A stretch of DNA of 64,000 nt from assembly GCA_902551755.1 (NCBI GenBank), contig CACDEB010000002.1:186001-250000 (forward strand), given 5' to 3'. Of this stretch, positions 41,518 to 51,495 are shown in pieces. Position 1 is the first letter of the stretch. Each line of letters opens with the position of its first letter. The notes below the pieces were generated by a model that saw nothing but the letters and a program-made list of their open reading frames with translations, had not been told where the DNA came from and made no database searches. Source of the stretch: an uncultured Pelagibacteraceae bacterium (lineage in GTDB: Bacteria > Pseudomonadota > Alphaproteobacteria > Pelagibacterales > Pelagibacteraceae). The position numbers were made by a program, and so were the translations under genes.

Positions 41518-42280
41518 TACCTTTGTTCGTTGTTGAACGGGATCCATGTAATATTTTCGAAATTCTTCCAGAAATATAGGACTTCCTTCCAGCAATAACT
41601 GCAAACTTCATAGCTTCAGCCATTTCAAATGGTTTCTTTGCTTTTGCAATTGCAGTATTGATTAAAACACCATCACATCCTAATTCCATAGCGATAGCAG
41701 CATCTGAGGCTTGACCAATACCTGCATCGATTATAACGGGTAGTTTAGTTTGATGTCTAATTATTTTAATATTTGTATAATTTTGAATTCCTAATCCAGA
41801 TCCAATTGGAGCTGCTAATGGCATAATTGCAACTGCGCCTGAGTCTTCTAAACGTTTTGCCATCAATGGATCGTCACTACAGTAAACCATAACTTTAAAC
41901 CCCTCTTTTGTTAAAATTTCTGTTGATCTCAAAGTTTCAATCATGTCTGGAAATAGATTCTTTTTATCTCCTAGAACTTCAAGTTTAACTAATTTCCAAC
42001 CCCCTATTTCTCTTGCTAGTCGCAAAGTTCTAAGTGCATCTTCCGAGGTGAAACATCCAGCTGTGTTTGGAAGATAAGTTATTTTTTTTGGATCGATATA
42101 ATCCATAAGCAAAGGTTTCTTTTTATCAACTATATTTACCCTTCTTACTGCTACAGTAACTATTTCAGCACCTGAATATTTAATTGCTTTAGCACATTCT
42201 GAAAAACTTTTATATTTTCCAGTACCTACAATTAATCTAGACTTAAATTTTTTATTAGCTATTTTAAAAAAATCTTTCAT
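41510..42280 (-). CDS. thiG: thiazole synthase
   Basis: [52 protein letters not shown]. Confidence 0.96.
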   Translation of the reverse strand: MKDFFKIANKKFKSRLIVGTGKYKSFSECAKAIKYSGAEIVTVAVRRVNIVDKKKPLLMDYIDPKKITYLPNTAGCFTSEDALRTLRLAREIGGWKLVKLEVLGDKKNLFPDMIETLRSTEILTKEGFKVMVYCSDDPLMAKRLEDSGAVAIMPLAAPIGSGLGIQNYTNIKIIRHQTKLPVIIDAGIGQASDAAIAMELGCDGVLINTAIAKAKKPFEMAEAMKFAVIAGRKSYISGRISKILHGSRSTTNKGII

Positions 42281-42498
42281 TACCCTCCTCCAATAAAATG
42301 TACAATTTCAATTTTATCGTTATCTTTTAAATACAAATTTTTTACTGCTTTCTTATTTATTATTTCTTTATTCAATTCAATGGCCACTTTGTCTGTTGAT
42401 AATTTTAAAGACCTTATTAGATCGTAAACTGATGTTATCTTTTGCAAAGATCTAGACTTTCCGTTCAAAATAATTTTGATTTTTTTGGTTTTTTTCAT
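42280..42498 (-). CDS. thiS: thiamine biosynthesis sulfur carrier
   Basis: ThiS/MoaD fold, C-terminal IVHFIGGG diglycine. Confidence 0.93.
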   Translation of the reverse strand: MKKTKKIKIILNGKSRSLQKITSVYDLIRSLKLSTDKVAIELNKEIINKKAVKNLYLKDNDKIEIVHFIGGG

Positions 42499-42510
42499 TA
42501 TGTATAACTT

Positions 42511-42957
42511 ATGAGTTCAAATATACTTTTTCTAAACGGTCCAAATCTTAATCTATTAGGCCAAAGAGAACAATCACAATATGGTTCTATAACTTATGAA
42601 GATTTAAAAAAAAAATGTGAAGAGAAATGTAAAGAACTTGATCTTAAAGTTGAATTTACACAATCGAATGTTGAGGGTGAAATAGTATCTATAATACAAT
42701 CAGCAAATGAAAAATTTGATGGAATTATCATCAATGCTGCGGCATTCACTCATACATCTGTAGCTATTAGAGATGCATTAGAAATATTTAAAAAAAAGAA
42801 AATAGAGGTCCATATATCAAATATTTTTAAAAGAGAGGAATTTAGACGAAAATCCCTAATAAGCGATGTAGTAAACGGTGGAATTTTCGGTCTAGGAAGT
42901 GAAGGATATATTTTAGCCATAATAGCAATGCATAAACTCTTAAAAAATGAAAATTAA
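42511..42957 (+). CDS. aroQ: type II 3-dehydroquinate dehydratase
   Basis: LNGPNLNLLGQREQSQYG, INAAAFTHTSVAIRDAL, HISNIFKREEFR. Confidence 0.96.
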   Translation: MSSNILFLNGPNLNLLGQREQSQYGSITYEDLKKKCEEKCKELDLKVEFTQSNVEGEIVSIIQSANEKFDGIIINAAAFTHTSVAIRDALEIFKKKKIEVHISNIFKREEFRRKSLISDVVNGGIFGLGSEGYILAIIAMHKLLKNEN

Positions 42958-43363
42958 TAAAAAACTTATTAAAGAACTGGTTGATAATCTAGAAGAATTT
43001 AGACTGACTGAACTTGAGTATTCTGAAAAAGATATTAAGATTAAAGTGTCTAGACAAACTAAAGTGAGTCAAAATATATCACCGGAAATTATAGTAGAAA
43101 AAAATAATAAAAAAACAGAGATTGTATCCGGAACTGAAATCAAATCCCCAATTATAGGGACAGCTTATTTGGCGCCTGAACCTGGAGCAAAAAAGTTTGT
43201 TGAAAATGGAAAAAAAATTAAAAAAGGTGACACCGTGATGATTGTTGAAGCTATGAAAACAATGAATCATGTACCTTCCCCTAAAGATGGTGTTGTAAAA
43301 AGTGTAAATGTAGAAGATGGTCAACCTGTTGAATATGGTCAGACTCTTGTTGTAATCGATTAA
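42947..43363 (+). CDS. accB: acetyl-CoA carboxylase biotin carboxyl carrier protein
   Basis: IVEAMKTMNHV biotinylation motif. Confidence 0.95.
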   Translation: MKINKKLIKELVDNLEEFRLTELEYSEKDIKIKVSRQTKVSQNISPEIIVEKNNKKTEIVSGTEIKSPIIGTAYLAPEPGAKKFVENGKKIKKGDTVMIVEAMKTMNHVPSPKDGVVKSVNVEDGQPVEYGQTLVVID

Positions 43364-43366
43364 AAA

Positions 43367-44704
43367 ATGTTCAAAAAAATTTTAATAGCTAATAGAGGTG
43401 AAATAGCTGTTAGAATTATTAGAGCATGTAAAGAATGGGGAATTCAGACAGTTGCAATACATTCAGATGTGGATAAAGAAAGTATGCATGTTAAATTGGC
43501 TGATGAAAGTGTTTGCGTTGGTTCACATCAACCTGCAAATAGTTATTTAAATATTCCAGCAATTTTATCAGCAATAGAAATAACCAATTCTGAGGCAGTT
43601 CATCCAGGATATGGATTTTTATCAGAAAATTTTAATTTTGCCAGTATGCTTGAGGAAAATAACATAAAATTTATTGGGCCATCTTCAAAACTAATTAAAA
43701 TGATGGGTGATAAAATTGAGGCAAAAAAAATTGCAAAGAAATATGGTTTACCTGTTATTGAAGGTTCTGAAGGTGGTATTTCAAATTTAGAAAGTGGTAA
43801 AAAGTTAGCTAAAGAAATTGGTTTTCCTATCCTTATTAAAGCTGCTGGTGGAGGTGGTGGTAAAGGTATGAAAATTGTAAGATCTGAAAGAGAATTTGAT
43901 AATTTATTTTTAACTGCAAAATCAGAAGCTAAAAAGTTTTTTGCCAATGACGAAGTATATATTGAAAAATTTTTTCAAAATCCACGTCACATTGAAGTTC
44001 AGGTGCTCTCAGGAAAAAATCATACTGTTCACTTGCATGAGAGAGATTGTTCTGTTCAAAGACGTCATCAAAAGTTGATTGAAGAAACTCCTAGTCCAGT
44101 TTTAACTGATGAGGTTCGTCAAGATCTTTTTGATAAGACCGTAAATATGGTTTCTAAGATTGGTTACGAAGGAGCTGGAACTGTAGAGTTCATCTATGAA
44201 GATGGAAAATTTTATTTTTTAGAGATGAATACAAGGGTGCAAGTTGAGCATCCCGTTACCGAAATGGTTACTGGAATAGATATAATTAAAGAGCAAATAT
44301 GGATTGCGCATACTGGAAACACTGCCTTAGAACAGTCTGACATTAACCCAAGAGGTCATGCTATTGAGTGTAGAATAAACGCAGAAGACCCAAGTAGAAA
44401 TTTTCAGCCATCCCCAGGATTAATTGGTATGTGTCATCAACCATCTGGGTTTAGAACCAGAGTAGATAGTTCAATTTATCAAGGTTTTAAAGTAACACCT
44501 TATTATGATAGCATGGTTTGTAAACTAATTTGCCATGGTAGGAACAGAACAGAGGCGATACAGCGGACATTAAGATCTTTAGATGAATTTGTTATAGAAG
44601 GAATTGCAACAACAATAAAGTTACACAAAAAACTTTTAAATCATGAAAAATTTATTGAGTCAAAATTTAATGTAACTTGGCTGGACAACGAAAAAATTGT
44701 TTAA
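43367..44704 (+). CDS. accC: acetyl-CoA carboxylase biotin carboxylase subunit
   Basis: KILIANRGEIAVRIIRA, HPGYGFLSEN, AAGGGGGKGMKI. Confidence 0.97.
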   Translation: MFKKILIANRGEIAVRIIRACKEWGIQTVAIHSDVDKESMHVKLADESVCVGSHQPANSYLNIPAILSAIEITNSEAVHPGYGFLSENFNFASMLEENNIKFIGPSSKLIKMMGDKIEAKKIAKKYGLPVIEGSEGGISNLESGKKLAKEIGFPILIKAAGGGGGKGMKIVRSEREFDNLFLTAKSEAKKFFANDEVYIEKFFQNPRHIEVQVLSGKNHTVHLHERDCSVQRRHQKLIEETPSPVLTDEVRQDLFDKTVNMVSKIGYEGAGTVEFIYEDGKFYFLEMNTRVQVEHPVTEMVTGIDIIKEQIWIAHTGNTALEQSDINPRGHAIECRINAEDPSRNFQPSPGLIGMCHQPSGFRTRVDSSIYQGFKVTPYYDSMVCKLICHGRNRTEAIQRTLRSLDEFVIEGIATTIKLHKKLLNHEKFIESKFNVTWLDNEKIV

Positions 44705-45102
44705 TAACACTTTAAAATCCACAAATCATAAACTGGATGATCAAAAACTTGGATCGACGGACTAGATGAAAAAGTCCATCCATTAAAAACAAAAACCTCA
44801 TCATTATTAGAATTTTTACTGTCTTTAACTTGAAGATAAGTAGTTATTTCTGGATTATCGTCAAATTTAGAATTTTTACATTTTAAAACTTTAATTTCTA
44901 AATTTTTATATGAAAAACTTTTACCGATATCCAATTTTAATAATTTACTTTTTGAACTAAGTTTATCTAAAATTCTAATATCGATTTTTTTTCCGAAATA
45001 ATCGAGATCATCGGCTTGAACAATAATTATCATCGAAAGATAAAAGAAAATTGAGATTATTGATATTTTACTCTTTCCAAGATCTATATTTTTTATTTTC
45101 AT
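44701..45102 (-). CDS. DUF2155 protein
   Basis: VFNGWTFSSSPSIQVFDHPVYDLWILKC hallmark. Confidence 0.88.
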   Translation of the reverse strand: MKIKNIDLGKSKISIISIFFYLSMIIIVQADDLDYFGKKIDIRILDKLSSKSKLLKLDIGKSFSYKNLEIKVLKCKNSKFDDNPEITTYLQVKDSKNSNNDEVFVFNGWTFSSSPSIQVFDHPVYDLWILKCY

Positions 45103-45424
45103 TTTTACTTTTTTTGGGATGGTAGGCTTTATCTGTTCCGGTTAGATTCGGTTTGTGAGATTTTTGCCAGGAAAATTTTTTTTGATCCTGGGCTTTTTCT
45201 ATTTTATTTTTTGTAAAATGTATCCAAGAAAACCATTCATTTGGTATTTTTGTTGAATCTACTTCTCCGTTATATATAACCCATCTTCTTCCATTTTTAC
45301 TCTCATAGTATTTGTTACCATTTTGATCTTTACCGACAAATTTTCCTTTGAAAAAAGTGTGAAGTCTTGTGCCTATAGTTTGATGATTCCACCAAGTGAA
45401 AATTTGTTTAAATAAAGTCAACAT
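45068..45424 (-). CDS. NADH:ubiquinone oxidoreductase NDUFA12 family subunit
   Basis: GKDQNGNKYYESKNGRRWVIYNGEVDSTKIPNEWFSWIHF. Confidence 0.93.
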   Translation of the reverse strand: MLTLFKQIFTWWNHQTIGTRLHTFFKGKFVGKDQNGNKYYESKNGRRWVIYNGEVDSTKIPNEWFSWIHFTKNKIEKAQDQKKFSWQKSHKPNLTGTDKAYHPKKSKNENKKYRSWKE

Positions 45425-45533
45425 AAAAAATTAGTTTTTTTCAATTTTAAATTGTAAAAAATAAATTAGACTAAAAATTAATTTTGTATATACAATAGAT
45501 TCTTTAAGACTCAAAACAAATAAGGAAATTACT

Positions 45534-46364
45534 ATGGCAAAATATCTCGTTGAAACCTTTTATACCTGCACTTTTAAAGTCAGTCACTACCTAGATAAAA
45601 TAGATGAAAAAGAATTAGAAAATCTTGAGAAAAAAGAAGATGGAAAATTTGAAATATTAGATATGAAAATTGATAATCGAAAAACCAAGAATTTGGATAA
45701 GAGTCTTAAAACTGTAGATAATCTCAATGATAAAGAAAAACAAATTAAGGAAGTAAATAAAATTGATGATAATAAAAATATGAATAATAATTTTGTTAAA
45801 AATCTTAATGAATCAGTAAATAAAAGATTTGGTATGCCCGACAGAAGAAAAGGTTATATTCAAAAAGCTACCATAGGAGATCATAAGGTTTACTTGCATA
45901 CTGGTGAATATGAAGATGGTAAGATTGGTGAAATTTTTATAGATACAAGCAAAGAAGGCGAGCTTGTTAAAGCTTTAATGAATAATTTCGCAATAGCTAT
46001 CTCTTTAGGTTTGCAGTATGGCGTTCCGTTAGATGAATTTGTTAGCGCTTATGTAGATACAAAATTTGAACCATCAGGAAAAGTTTACGGAAATGATAGA
46101 ATTCTTTCTGCCTCATCTATTTTAGATTATATTTTTAGAGAACTTGCTATTTCATATTTAAATAGAGAAGATCTTGCTCACACACCTTCAATTGGAAGAT
46201 CAGACAAAATGGAAGAAAAAAATGTAGGTGCTATGAGTGATGAGAATAACGAATTAATTAAAATAGTTAAAGACATCACCAGCAAAGGTTTCGTAAGAAA
46301 TGATTATAAAAGAAAACTTATTGACTTATCTGATATTAGGATAAATCTTAAGGGTAAAAAGTAA
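45534..46364 (+). CDS. TSCPD/NrdJ C-terminal-like protein (stand-alone class II ribonucleotide reductase tail)
   Basis: [60 protein letters not shown] resembles the C-terminal region of NrdJ. Confidence 0.8.
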   Translation: MAKYLVETFYTCTFKVSHYLDKIDEKELENLEKKEDGKFEILDMKIDNRKTKNLDKSLKTVDNLNDKEKQIKEVNKIDDNKNMNNNFVKNLNESVNKRFGMPDRRKGYIQKATIGDHKVYLHTGEYEDGKIGEIFIDTSKEGELVKALMNNFAIAISLGLQYGVPLDEFVSAYVDTKFEPSGKVYGNDRILSASSILDYIFRELAISYLNREDLAHTPSIGRSDKMEEKNVGAMSDENNELIKIVKDITSKGFVRNDYKRKLIDLSDIRINLKGKK

Positions 46365-48152
46365 TTACTTTTTTTTTGTAATAGAAAGCTGAAGTTCTTT
46401 TAATTGTTCTGTACTGACTTCTGAAGGCGCCAACATCATCAAATCTTGAGCATTCTGATTCATTGGGAACATTGTTACTTCTCTAATATTTGCCTCATTT
46501 GCGAGTAGCATTACTATCCTGTCAATTCCTGGAGCTATTCCGCCGTGGGGAGGTGCACCATAACTTAGTGCATTTATCATTCCACTAAACTTACTATCTA
46601 CATCTTTTTTTTTGTATCCAGCTATTTCAAAAAGTTTATACATTAATTCTGGAATATGGTTTCTAATCGCTCCAGAAGATAATTCTATTCCATTACAAAC
46701 AATATCATATTGATATGCTTTCATTTCTAGTGGTTTGGAAAAATCAATATCTTTTATATCTCCTTGGGGCATAGAAAAGGGATTATGACTAAATTTTATT
46801 TTTTTTGTCTTTTCATCTATTTCATACATAGGATAATCAATTATCCAACAAAATGAAAATATATCATTGGATATTAAATTTAAATCCTCAGCGATTTTAT
46901 TTCTTGCTGAAGAAAGAATTTTTTCAACATCTTTTTTTTGTCCACATGACATGAAAATACTGTCACCGATTTTAGAATTAGTTAACTTCAAAATTTTTTC
47001 ACAAGCTTCAGAAGAAAAAAACTTTCCAACAGGACCTTTGCCTACAATTTTATTATTTTCCTCAATAAAAGTGAAATATGCTAAACCGCCTGAACCTTCT
47101 TTCTTAGCCCAATTATCAATATTATCAAAAAAACTTCTTGGTTTATCTTTTGTGTCCTTTGTAATGATTGCTTTTACAACTTTACCTTTTGAAACTTCTC
47201 TTTTAAAAATATCAAATTTAACATCTTCTCTGCTAAAAATTTCTGTTATATTCGAAATTACCAGCGGATTTCTAAGATCAGGTTTATCTGTTCCATATTT
47301 TTCAATTGCCTCTAAATATTTTATTCTAGGAAACTTTTCACTTGCTAATTTTTTATTCGAAAATTCTTTAAATAATTTTAGAAACAGATTTTCAATTACT
47401 GAAAAAACATCTTCTTGTTCAACAAATGACATCTCTATATCCAGTTGGTAAAATTCACCAGGACTTCTATCTGCTCTTGCATCCTCGTCTCTGAAGCAGG
47501 GCGCAATTTGAAAATATTTATCAAATCCTGAAATCATTATTAGTTGTTTAAATTGTTGTGGTGCCTGAGGTAAAGCATAAAATTTTCCAGGATTTAATCT
47601 GCTCGGAACAAGAAAGTCTCTTGCTCCCTCAGGACTTGATGAAGTTAATATTGGGGTTTGAAACTCTAAAAAATCCATCTTCTCCATTTCTTTTCTAATA
47701 AAAGAAATTACTTTAGATCTTAAGATAATATTGTTATGAATTTGTTTTCTTCTTAAATCTAAAAATCTATACTTAAGTCTTATCTCCTCCGAGTATTCCT
47801 GGTCACTAAAAACAGGAAGAGGTAATTCTTTTGTTTTTCCAATTATTTCAAATTTTTCAATAACAACTTCAATCTCCCCTGTTAAAAGATCTTTATTAAT
47901 TGTCTCTTCGGTTCTTTCAATAACTTTTCCATTTACTTTGATAACTGTTTCAAGTTGGAGCTTTTCTAATTCTTTAAAAAATTTATTTTCTTTATCAATT
48001 ACACATTGTGTTATGCCATAATGATCTCTAAGGTCGACAAAAAGAAGATTTCCATGATCTCTTTTTTTATTTATCCAGCCAGATAATGTTACATTTTTTT
48101 TTGTAAATTTTTTTGTAAGTTCACCACAATTATGTGTTCTAAATTTATTCAA
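46365..48152 (-). CDS. aspS: aspartyl-tRNA synthetase
   Basis: FLEFQTPILTSSSPEGARDFLVPSR, PQAPQQFKQLIM, GIAPGIDRIVMLL. Confidence 0.96.
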   Translation of the reverse strand: MNKFRTHNCGELTKKFTKKNVTLSGWINKKRDHGNLLFVDLRDHYGITQCVIDKENKFFKELEKLQLETVIKVNGKVIERTEETINKDLLTGEIEVVIEKFEIIGKTKELPLPVFSDQEYSEEIRLKYRFLDLRRKQIHNNIILRSKVISFIRKEMEKMDFLEFQTPILTSSSPEGARDFLVPSRLNPGKFYALPQAPQQFKQLIMISGFDKYFQIAPCFRDEDARADRSPGEFYQLDIEMSFVEQEDVFSVIENLFLKLFKEFSNKKLASEKFPRIKYLEAIEKYGTDKPDLRNPLVISNITEIFSREDVKFDIFKREVSKGKVVKAIITKDTKDKPRSFFDNIDNWAKKEGSGGLAYFTFIEENNKIVGKGPVGKFFSSEACEKILKLTNSKIGDSIFMSCGQKKDVEKILSSARNKIAEDLNLISNDIFSFCWIIDYPMYEIDEKTKKIKFSHNPFSMPQGDIKDIDFSKPLEMKAYQYDIVCNGIELSSGAIRNHIPELMYKLFEIAGYKKKDVDSKFSGMINALSYGAPPHGGIAPGIDRIVMLLANEANIREVTMFPMNQNAQDLMMLAPSEVSTEQLKELQLSITKKK

Positions 48153-48829
48153 TTTGATACTCCTAAAATTTCTTTAATTATTTTCAAATTAATAGGTTTT
48201 TTTTTTTTTAAACTAATTTCGTCAATTGTACATATAAATTCAGATATTTTATCGTAAGATCTAGCTATTCTTTTACAGATAAAATTTATTAGTTTTTTAT
48301 CTAAAATTATTTGATTATCTGAAAAATTCTTTACAATAAGTGCGTAAATAAGTTCATCATCTGGCTTGTCGATTTTCGCTGTTAGAATATTTTTAAACCT
48401 TGAATTCAAATCTTTAAGCCTTGTCTCCATCTCGTTTACAGCTCTCACAGATGTTATTAATAAATATTTGTTCTCTTTTTCAACCATATCAATTAAAGAA
48501 TAAGCTGCTTCCTCATCACATCTTTCATTAAAATCTTCAATTACAATATTCTCATACCCCTTAATTCTATCAAATATTTTCTTATTCAAATCTTTTAATT
48601 TAAATTTGACACCTTTTTTGTTTTCTAAAAAAATTTCTGATAAATGAGACTTGCCTGATTTCCGCTCACCACAAATATTTAATATTTTTTTTTCCCAATT
48701 AGGCCAGCTTTTGATTAAATTAAATGCAAAATAATTACATTCGCTTACAAAAAAATCATTTTTATCAAAATTTGATAATTGCTCAAATTTAAATATTTCT
48801 TGCCTTAGGTCTCTTATCTTACTTTCCAT
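48149..48829 (-). CDS. hdaA: DnaA-related regulatory inactivator Hda-like
   Basis: Short AAA+ with degenerate Walker A CGERKSGKSHLSEIF; position next to a DUF2066 gene. Confidence 0.78.
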   Translation of the reverse strand: MESKIRDLRQEIFKFEQLSNFDKNDFFVSECNYFAFNLIKSWPNWEKKILNICGERKSGKSHLSEIFLENKKGVKFKLKDLNKKIFDRIKGYENIVIEDFNERCDEEAAYSLIDMVEKENKYLLITSVRAVNEMETRLKDLNSRFKNILTAKIDKPDDELIYALIVKNFSDNQIILDKKLINFICKRIARSYDKISEFICTIDEISLKKKKPINLKIIKEILGVSN

Positions 48830-49890
48830 ATTTCTTGATTAGTATCGATGTCGATATCCTTCTCTTTCATTAAGGTTAAAAACTGATTTGGATTACCATT
48901 AAAAATTATTTTATAAATTGTATTTTTATTATTAAAACTTGTAACATAAAAGTTTGAAACCAAATCAAGCTGTGCTAAATAATTTTCAATAATTTGAATT
49001 TGTTTAACTTTTTTTGAATTAACAGAAATATTTATTGGAAGTTTGATTGAGGTATTAATTTGGTTATTCTGTTTCCAAATATCTTCAAAAAAAATCTTAG
49101 TTTTTTCAATAATATTTAATTGTTGTAAATCATCTGAAATATCTACTTTTTTATAACTTTGATTTGAAATCTTCACTTTACCTTCATAAAACATTTTTGA
49201 AAGCACCCTTAAATTATTCTTGTTCTTAAAATATATTACAACTATGTAATCCTCTGTATCATATTTTTTTACAATCTGATCAAATTTAAAATTTTCAATT
49301 ATATCTTTGTTTTCGTTAATAAACTTTAGATCAAGAATATCTTCTTCATGCAATACATAATCTATTTGGGAAAAATTTTTTGTATCATCATTCCATTTTG
49401 TATAGAAGGGATTTCTATCAAATAAAAGAGCATTGTCTTCATCATTATCAATAAGAATAAGCAATGTCAGAAATTCTTTTTTTTTATACATTGATGGAAA
49501 TATATTTTTCTTTTCAAAAAAATTTAAAATTTTAGGCTTATCAAAATTTACCTCGAAATTTGCTTGATAATTTTTATTTAGGAACTGTTCATTTGTAATA
49601 GTGAAAGAATCGATAAGATATTTAATATCTTTTAATTGTATATTTTGAATTTTATTTTTATCATTAGAGGTTATTAAGCTGTTTAAAAGAATATCAAAGG
49701 CTTCATCAAATGCTTTGTTGATAACTTTTTCCTTATTAAAATTAGAATTAAAAGGTTCTTCAATTTCTATGTCTTGAATTTTGAAAATTTTGCCAAAAGT
49801 ATTAGTGTGAATAAAACAAATAAAAAATATTACAAATATAGTAAAAACTATATAAGATGAGAGCTTCAAAAAATTTTTTTTTAAAAACAT
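48814..49890 (-). CDS. DUF2066 protein
   Basis: Signal/TM N-terminus, overall pattern and hda linkage. Confidence 0.7.
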   Translation of the reverse strand: MFLKKNFLKLSSYIVFTIFVIFFICFIHTNTFGKIFKIQDIEIEEPFNSNFNKEKVINKAFDEAFDILLNSLITSNDKNKIQNIQLKDIKYLIDSFTITNEQFLNKNYQANFEVNFDKPKILNFFEKKNIFPSMYKKKEFLTLLILIDNDEDNALLFDRNPFYTKWNDDTKNFSQIDYVLHEEDILDLKFINENKDIIENFKFDQIVKKYDTEDYIVVIYFKNKNNLRVLSKMFYEGKVKISNQSYKKVDISDDLQQLNIIEKTKIFFEDIWKQNNQINTSIKLPINISVNSKKVKQIQIIENYLAQLDLVSNFYVTSFNNKNTIYKIIFNGNPNQFLTLMKEKDIDIDTNQEIWKVR

Positions 49891-49898
49891 TTTAAATT

Positions 49899-50924
49899 AT
49901 GAAAAAATATAAATTTACATATCAAAAAAGCGGAGTAAACATAAATGCATCTAATCAATTCATTAAATATATATCTAAATTAACAAAAAAAGGAAATTCT
50001 AAAAATAAATTTAAAAATATAGGTAGTTTTGGTTCAATAAACGAAATTCCAAAAAAATTTAATAATCCTTTCTTGGTAAGTAGCACTGATGGTGTTGGAA
50101 CTAAACTTGAAATAGCAAATATTTTAAATAAGTTTAATACAATTGGAATTGATTTGGTTGCAATGTGTGTAAATGATATTCTGGTACTTGGAGCAAAACC
50201 ACTTTTTTTCTTAGATTACATTTCAATTGACAAAATAAATTTAAAAAAATTAAAAAGTATTATTAGAGGTATACATGAAGGTTGCAAAATGAGTGACTGT
50301 CAATTAGTGGGTGGAGAAACAGCTGAAATGCCAGGAACCTACTCGAAAAACAAATTTGATTTGGCTGGATTTTCTGTAGGACTTGTTAACATGAATGATG
50401 TGTTAAAGAAGGAAAAGATAAAAGAAAATAATTTGATTTTAGCAATACCTTCTAGCGGACTTCATTCAAATGGATATTCATTATTAAGAGAAGTTTTAAA
50501 AAAAAAGAAAATCAATATTAAAAAAAATAAATTTTTACGGAATGAAATATTAAAACCCACTAAAATTTATGTAAAAGAAATTATGAATTTGCTTGATAGA
50601 AAACTAATTAATGGATGTGCAAATATAACAGGTGGAGGTATTGGTGACAATATTGAAAGAGTAATACCAAATAATCTTTGTGCAAGAATAGATTTAGATA
50701 AAATAAAAACCCATAAGATTTTTAGTTGGATCAACAAAAATGGTGTTTCTCAAAAGGAAATGCTCAAAACTTTTAATTGTGGTGTAGGTTTTTGTTTGAT
50801 CATAAAAAAAAATAATTTTCATAAAATTTTGAAATTTTTTTCCAAGCAATATCGTCCCTACATAATTGGAGAAATAATTAAAAACAAAAGTAAAGTAAAA
50901 TTTACTAATAATATACGTTGGTAA
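49899..50924 (+). CDS. purM: phosphoribosylformylglycinamidine cyclo-ligase
   Basis: VSSTDGVGTKLEIA, GIDLVAMCVNDILVLGAKPLFFLDYI, GGETAEMPGTY. Confidence 0.96.
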   Translation: MKKYKFTYQKSGVNINASNQFIKYISKLTKKGNSKNKFKNIGSFGSINEIPKKFNNPFLVSSTDGVGTKLEIANILNKFNTIGIDLVAMCVNDILVLGAKPLFFLDYISIDKINLKKLKSIIRGIHEGCKMSDCQLVGGETAEMPGTYSKNKFDLAGFSVGLVNMNDVLKKEKIKENNLILAIPSSGLHSNGYSLLREVLKKKKINIKKNKFLRNEILKPTKIYVKEIMNLLDRKLINGCANITGGGIGDNIERVIPNNLCARIDLDKIKTHKIFSWINKNGVSQKEMLKTFNCGVGFCLIIKKNNFHKILKFFSKQYRPYIIGEIIKNKSKVKFTNNIRW

Positions 50925-50925
50925 T

Positions 50926-51495
50926 GTGATTAAGGGAAAGGCTAATATTGCAGTGTTTATCTCGGGAAGGGGAACAAATCTTAAAGCTTTAATTTTAAGA
51001 TCAAAGAAGAAAAAATGTAATTATAAAGTTTCATATGTAATTAGCGATAAAAAGAATGCTGCTGGACTAAAAATTGCAAAAAAAAATAAGATTTTTACTA
51101 AAATTCTTTCTAAATCATTTTTAAAAACCGAGCAAAAAAAATTAGCAAAAATTCTCATTAATAAAAATATAAAGTTTATTTGTTTAGCGGGGTTTATGAA
51201 AATTTTAAGTCCATATTTTCTTAACTTTTTTAAAAATAAAATAATTAATATTCATCCATCTTTATTACCTAAATATAAGGGTCTTAACACTCACCATAGA
51301 GCATTAATAGCTAAAGATAAATTTTCAGGATGTACAATACATTATGTAAGTAAAAAATTAGACTCTGGTAAGATCATTGCAAAAAAAAAAGTGAAAATTT
51401 TCAAAAAAGATACTTTAAAAAAATTGGAAAGGAGAGTGCTTAAAGAAGAGAATAAACTTTATCCTCACGTTTTAGAAAAACTAATTAGGTCTTAA
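50926..51495 (+). CDS. purN: phosphoribosylglycinamide formyltransferase (GTG start)
   Basis: VFISGRGTNLKALI, INIHPSLLPKYKGLNTHHRAL, GCTIHYV. Confidence 0.95.
   Translation: MIKGKANIAVFISGRGTNLKALILRSKKKKCNYKVSYVISDKKNAAGLKIAKKNKIFTKILSKSFLKTEQKKLAKILINKNIKFICLAGFMKILSPYFLNFFKNKIINIHPSLLPKYKGLNTHHRALIAKDKFSGCTIHYVSKKLDSGKIIAKKKVKIFKKDTLKKLERRVLKEENKLYPHVLEKLIRS

Noticed and set aside
42499-42510. Possible TPP riboswitch upstream of thiSG
   Set aside because: Only 12 bp separate thiS from aroQ, leaving no room for a THI element.
46867-47451. 194-aa + strand ORF
   Set aside because: Antisense shadow of aspS, no recognisable domain.
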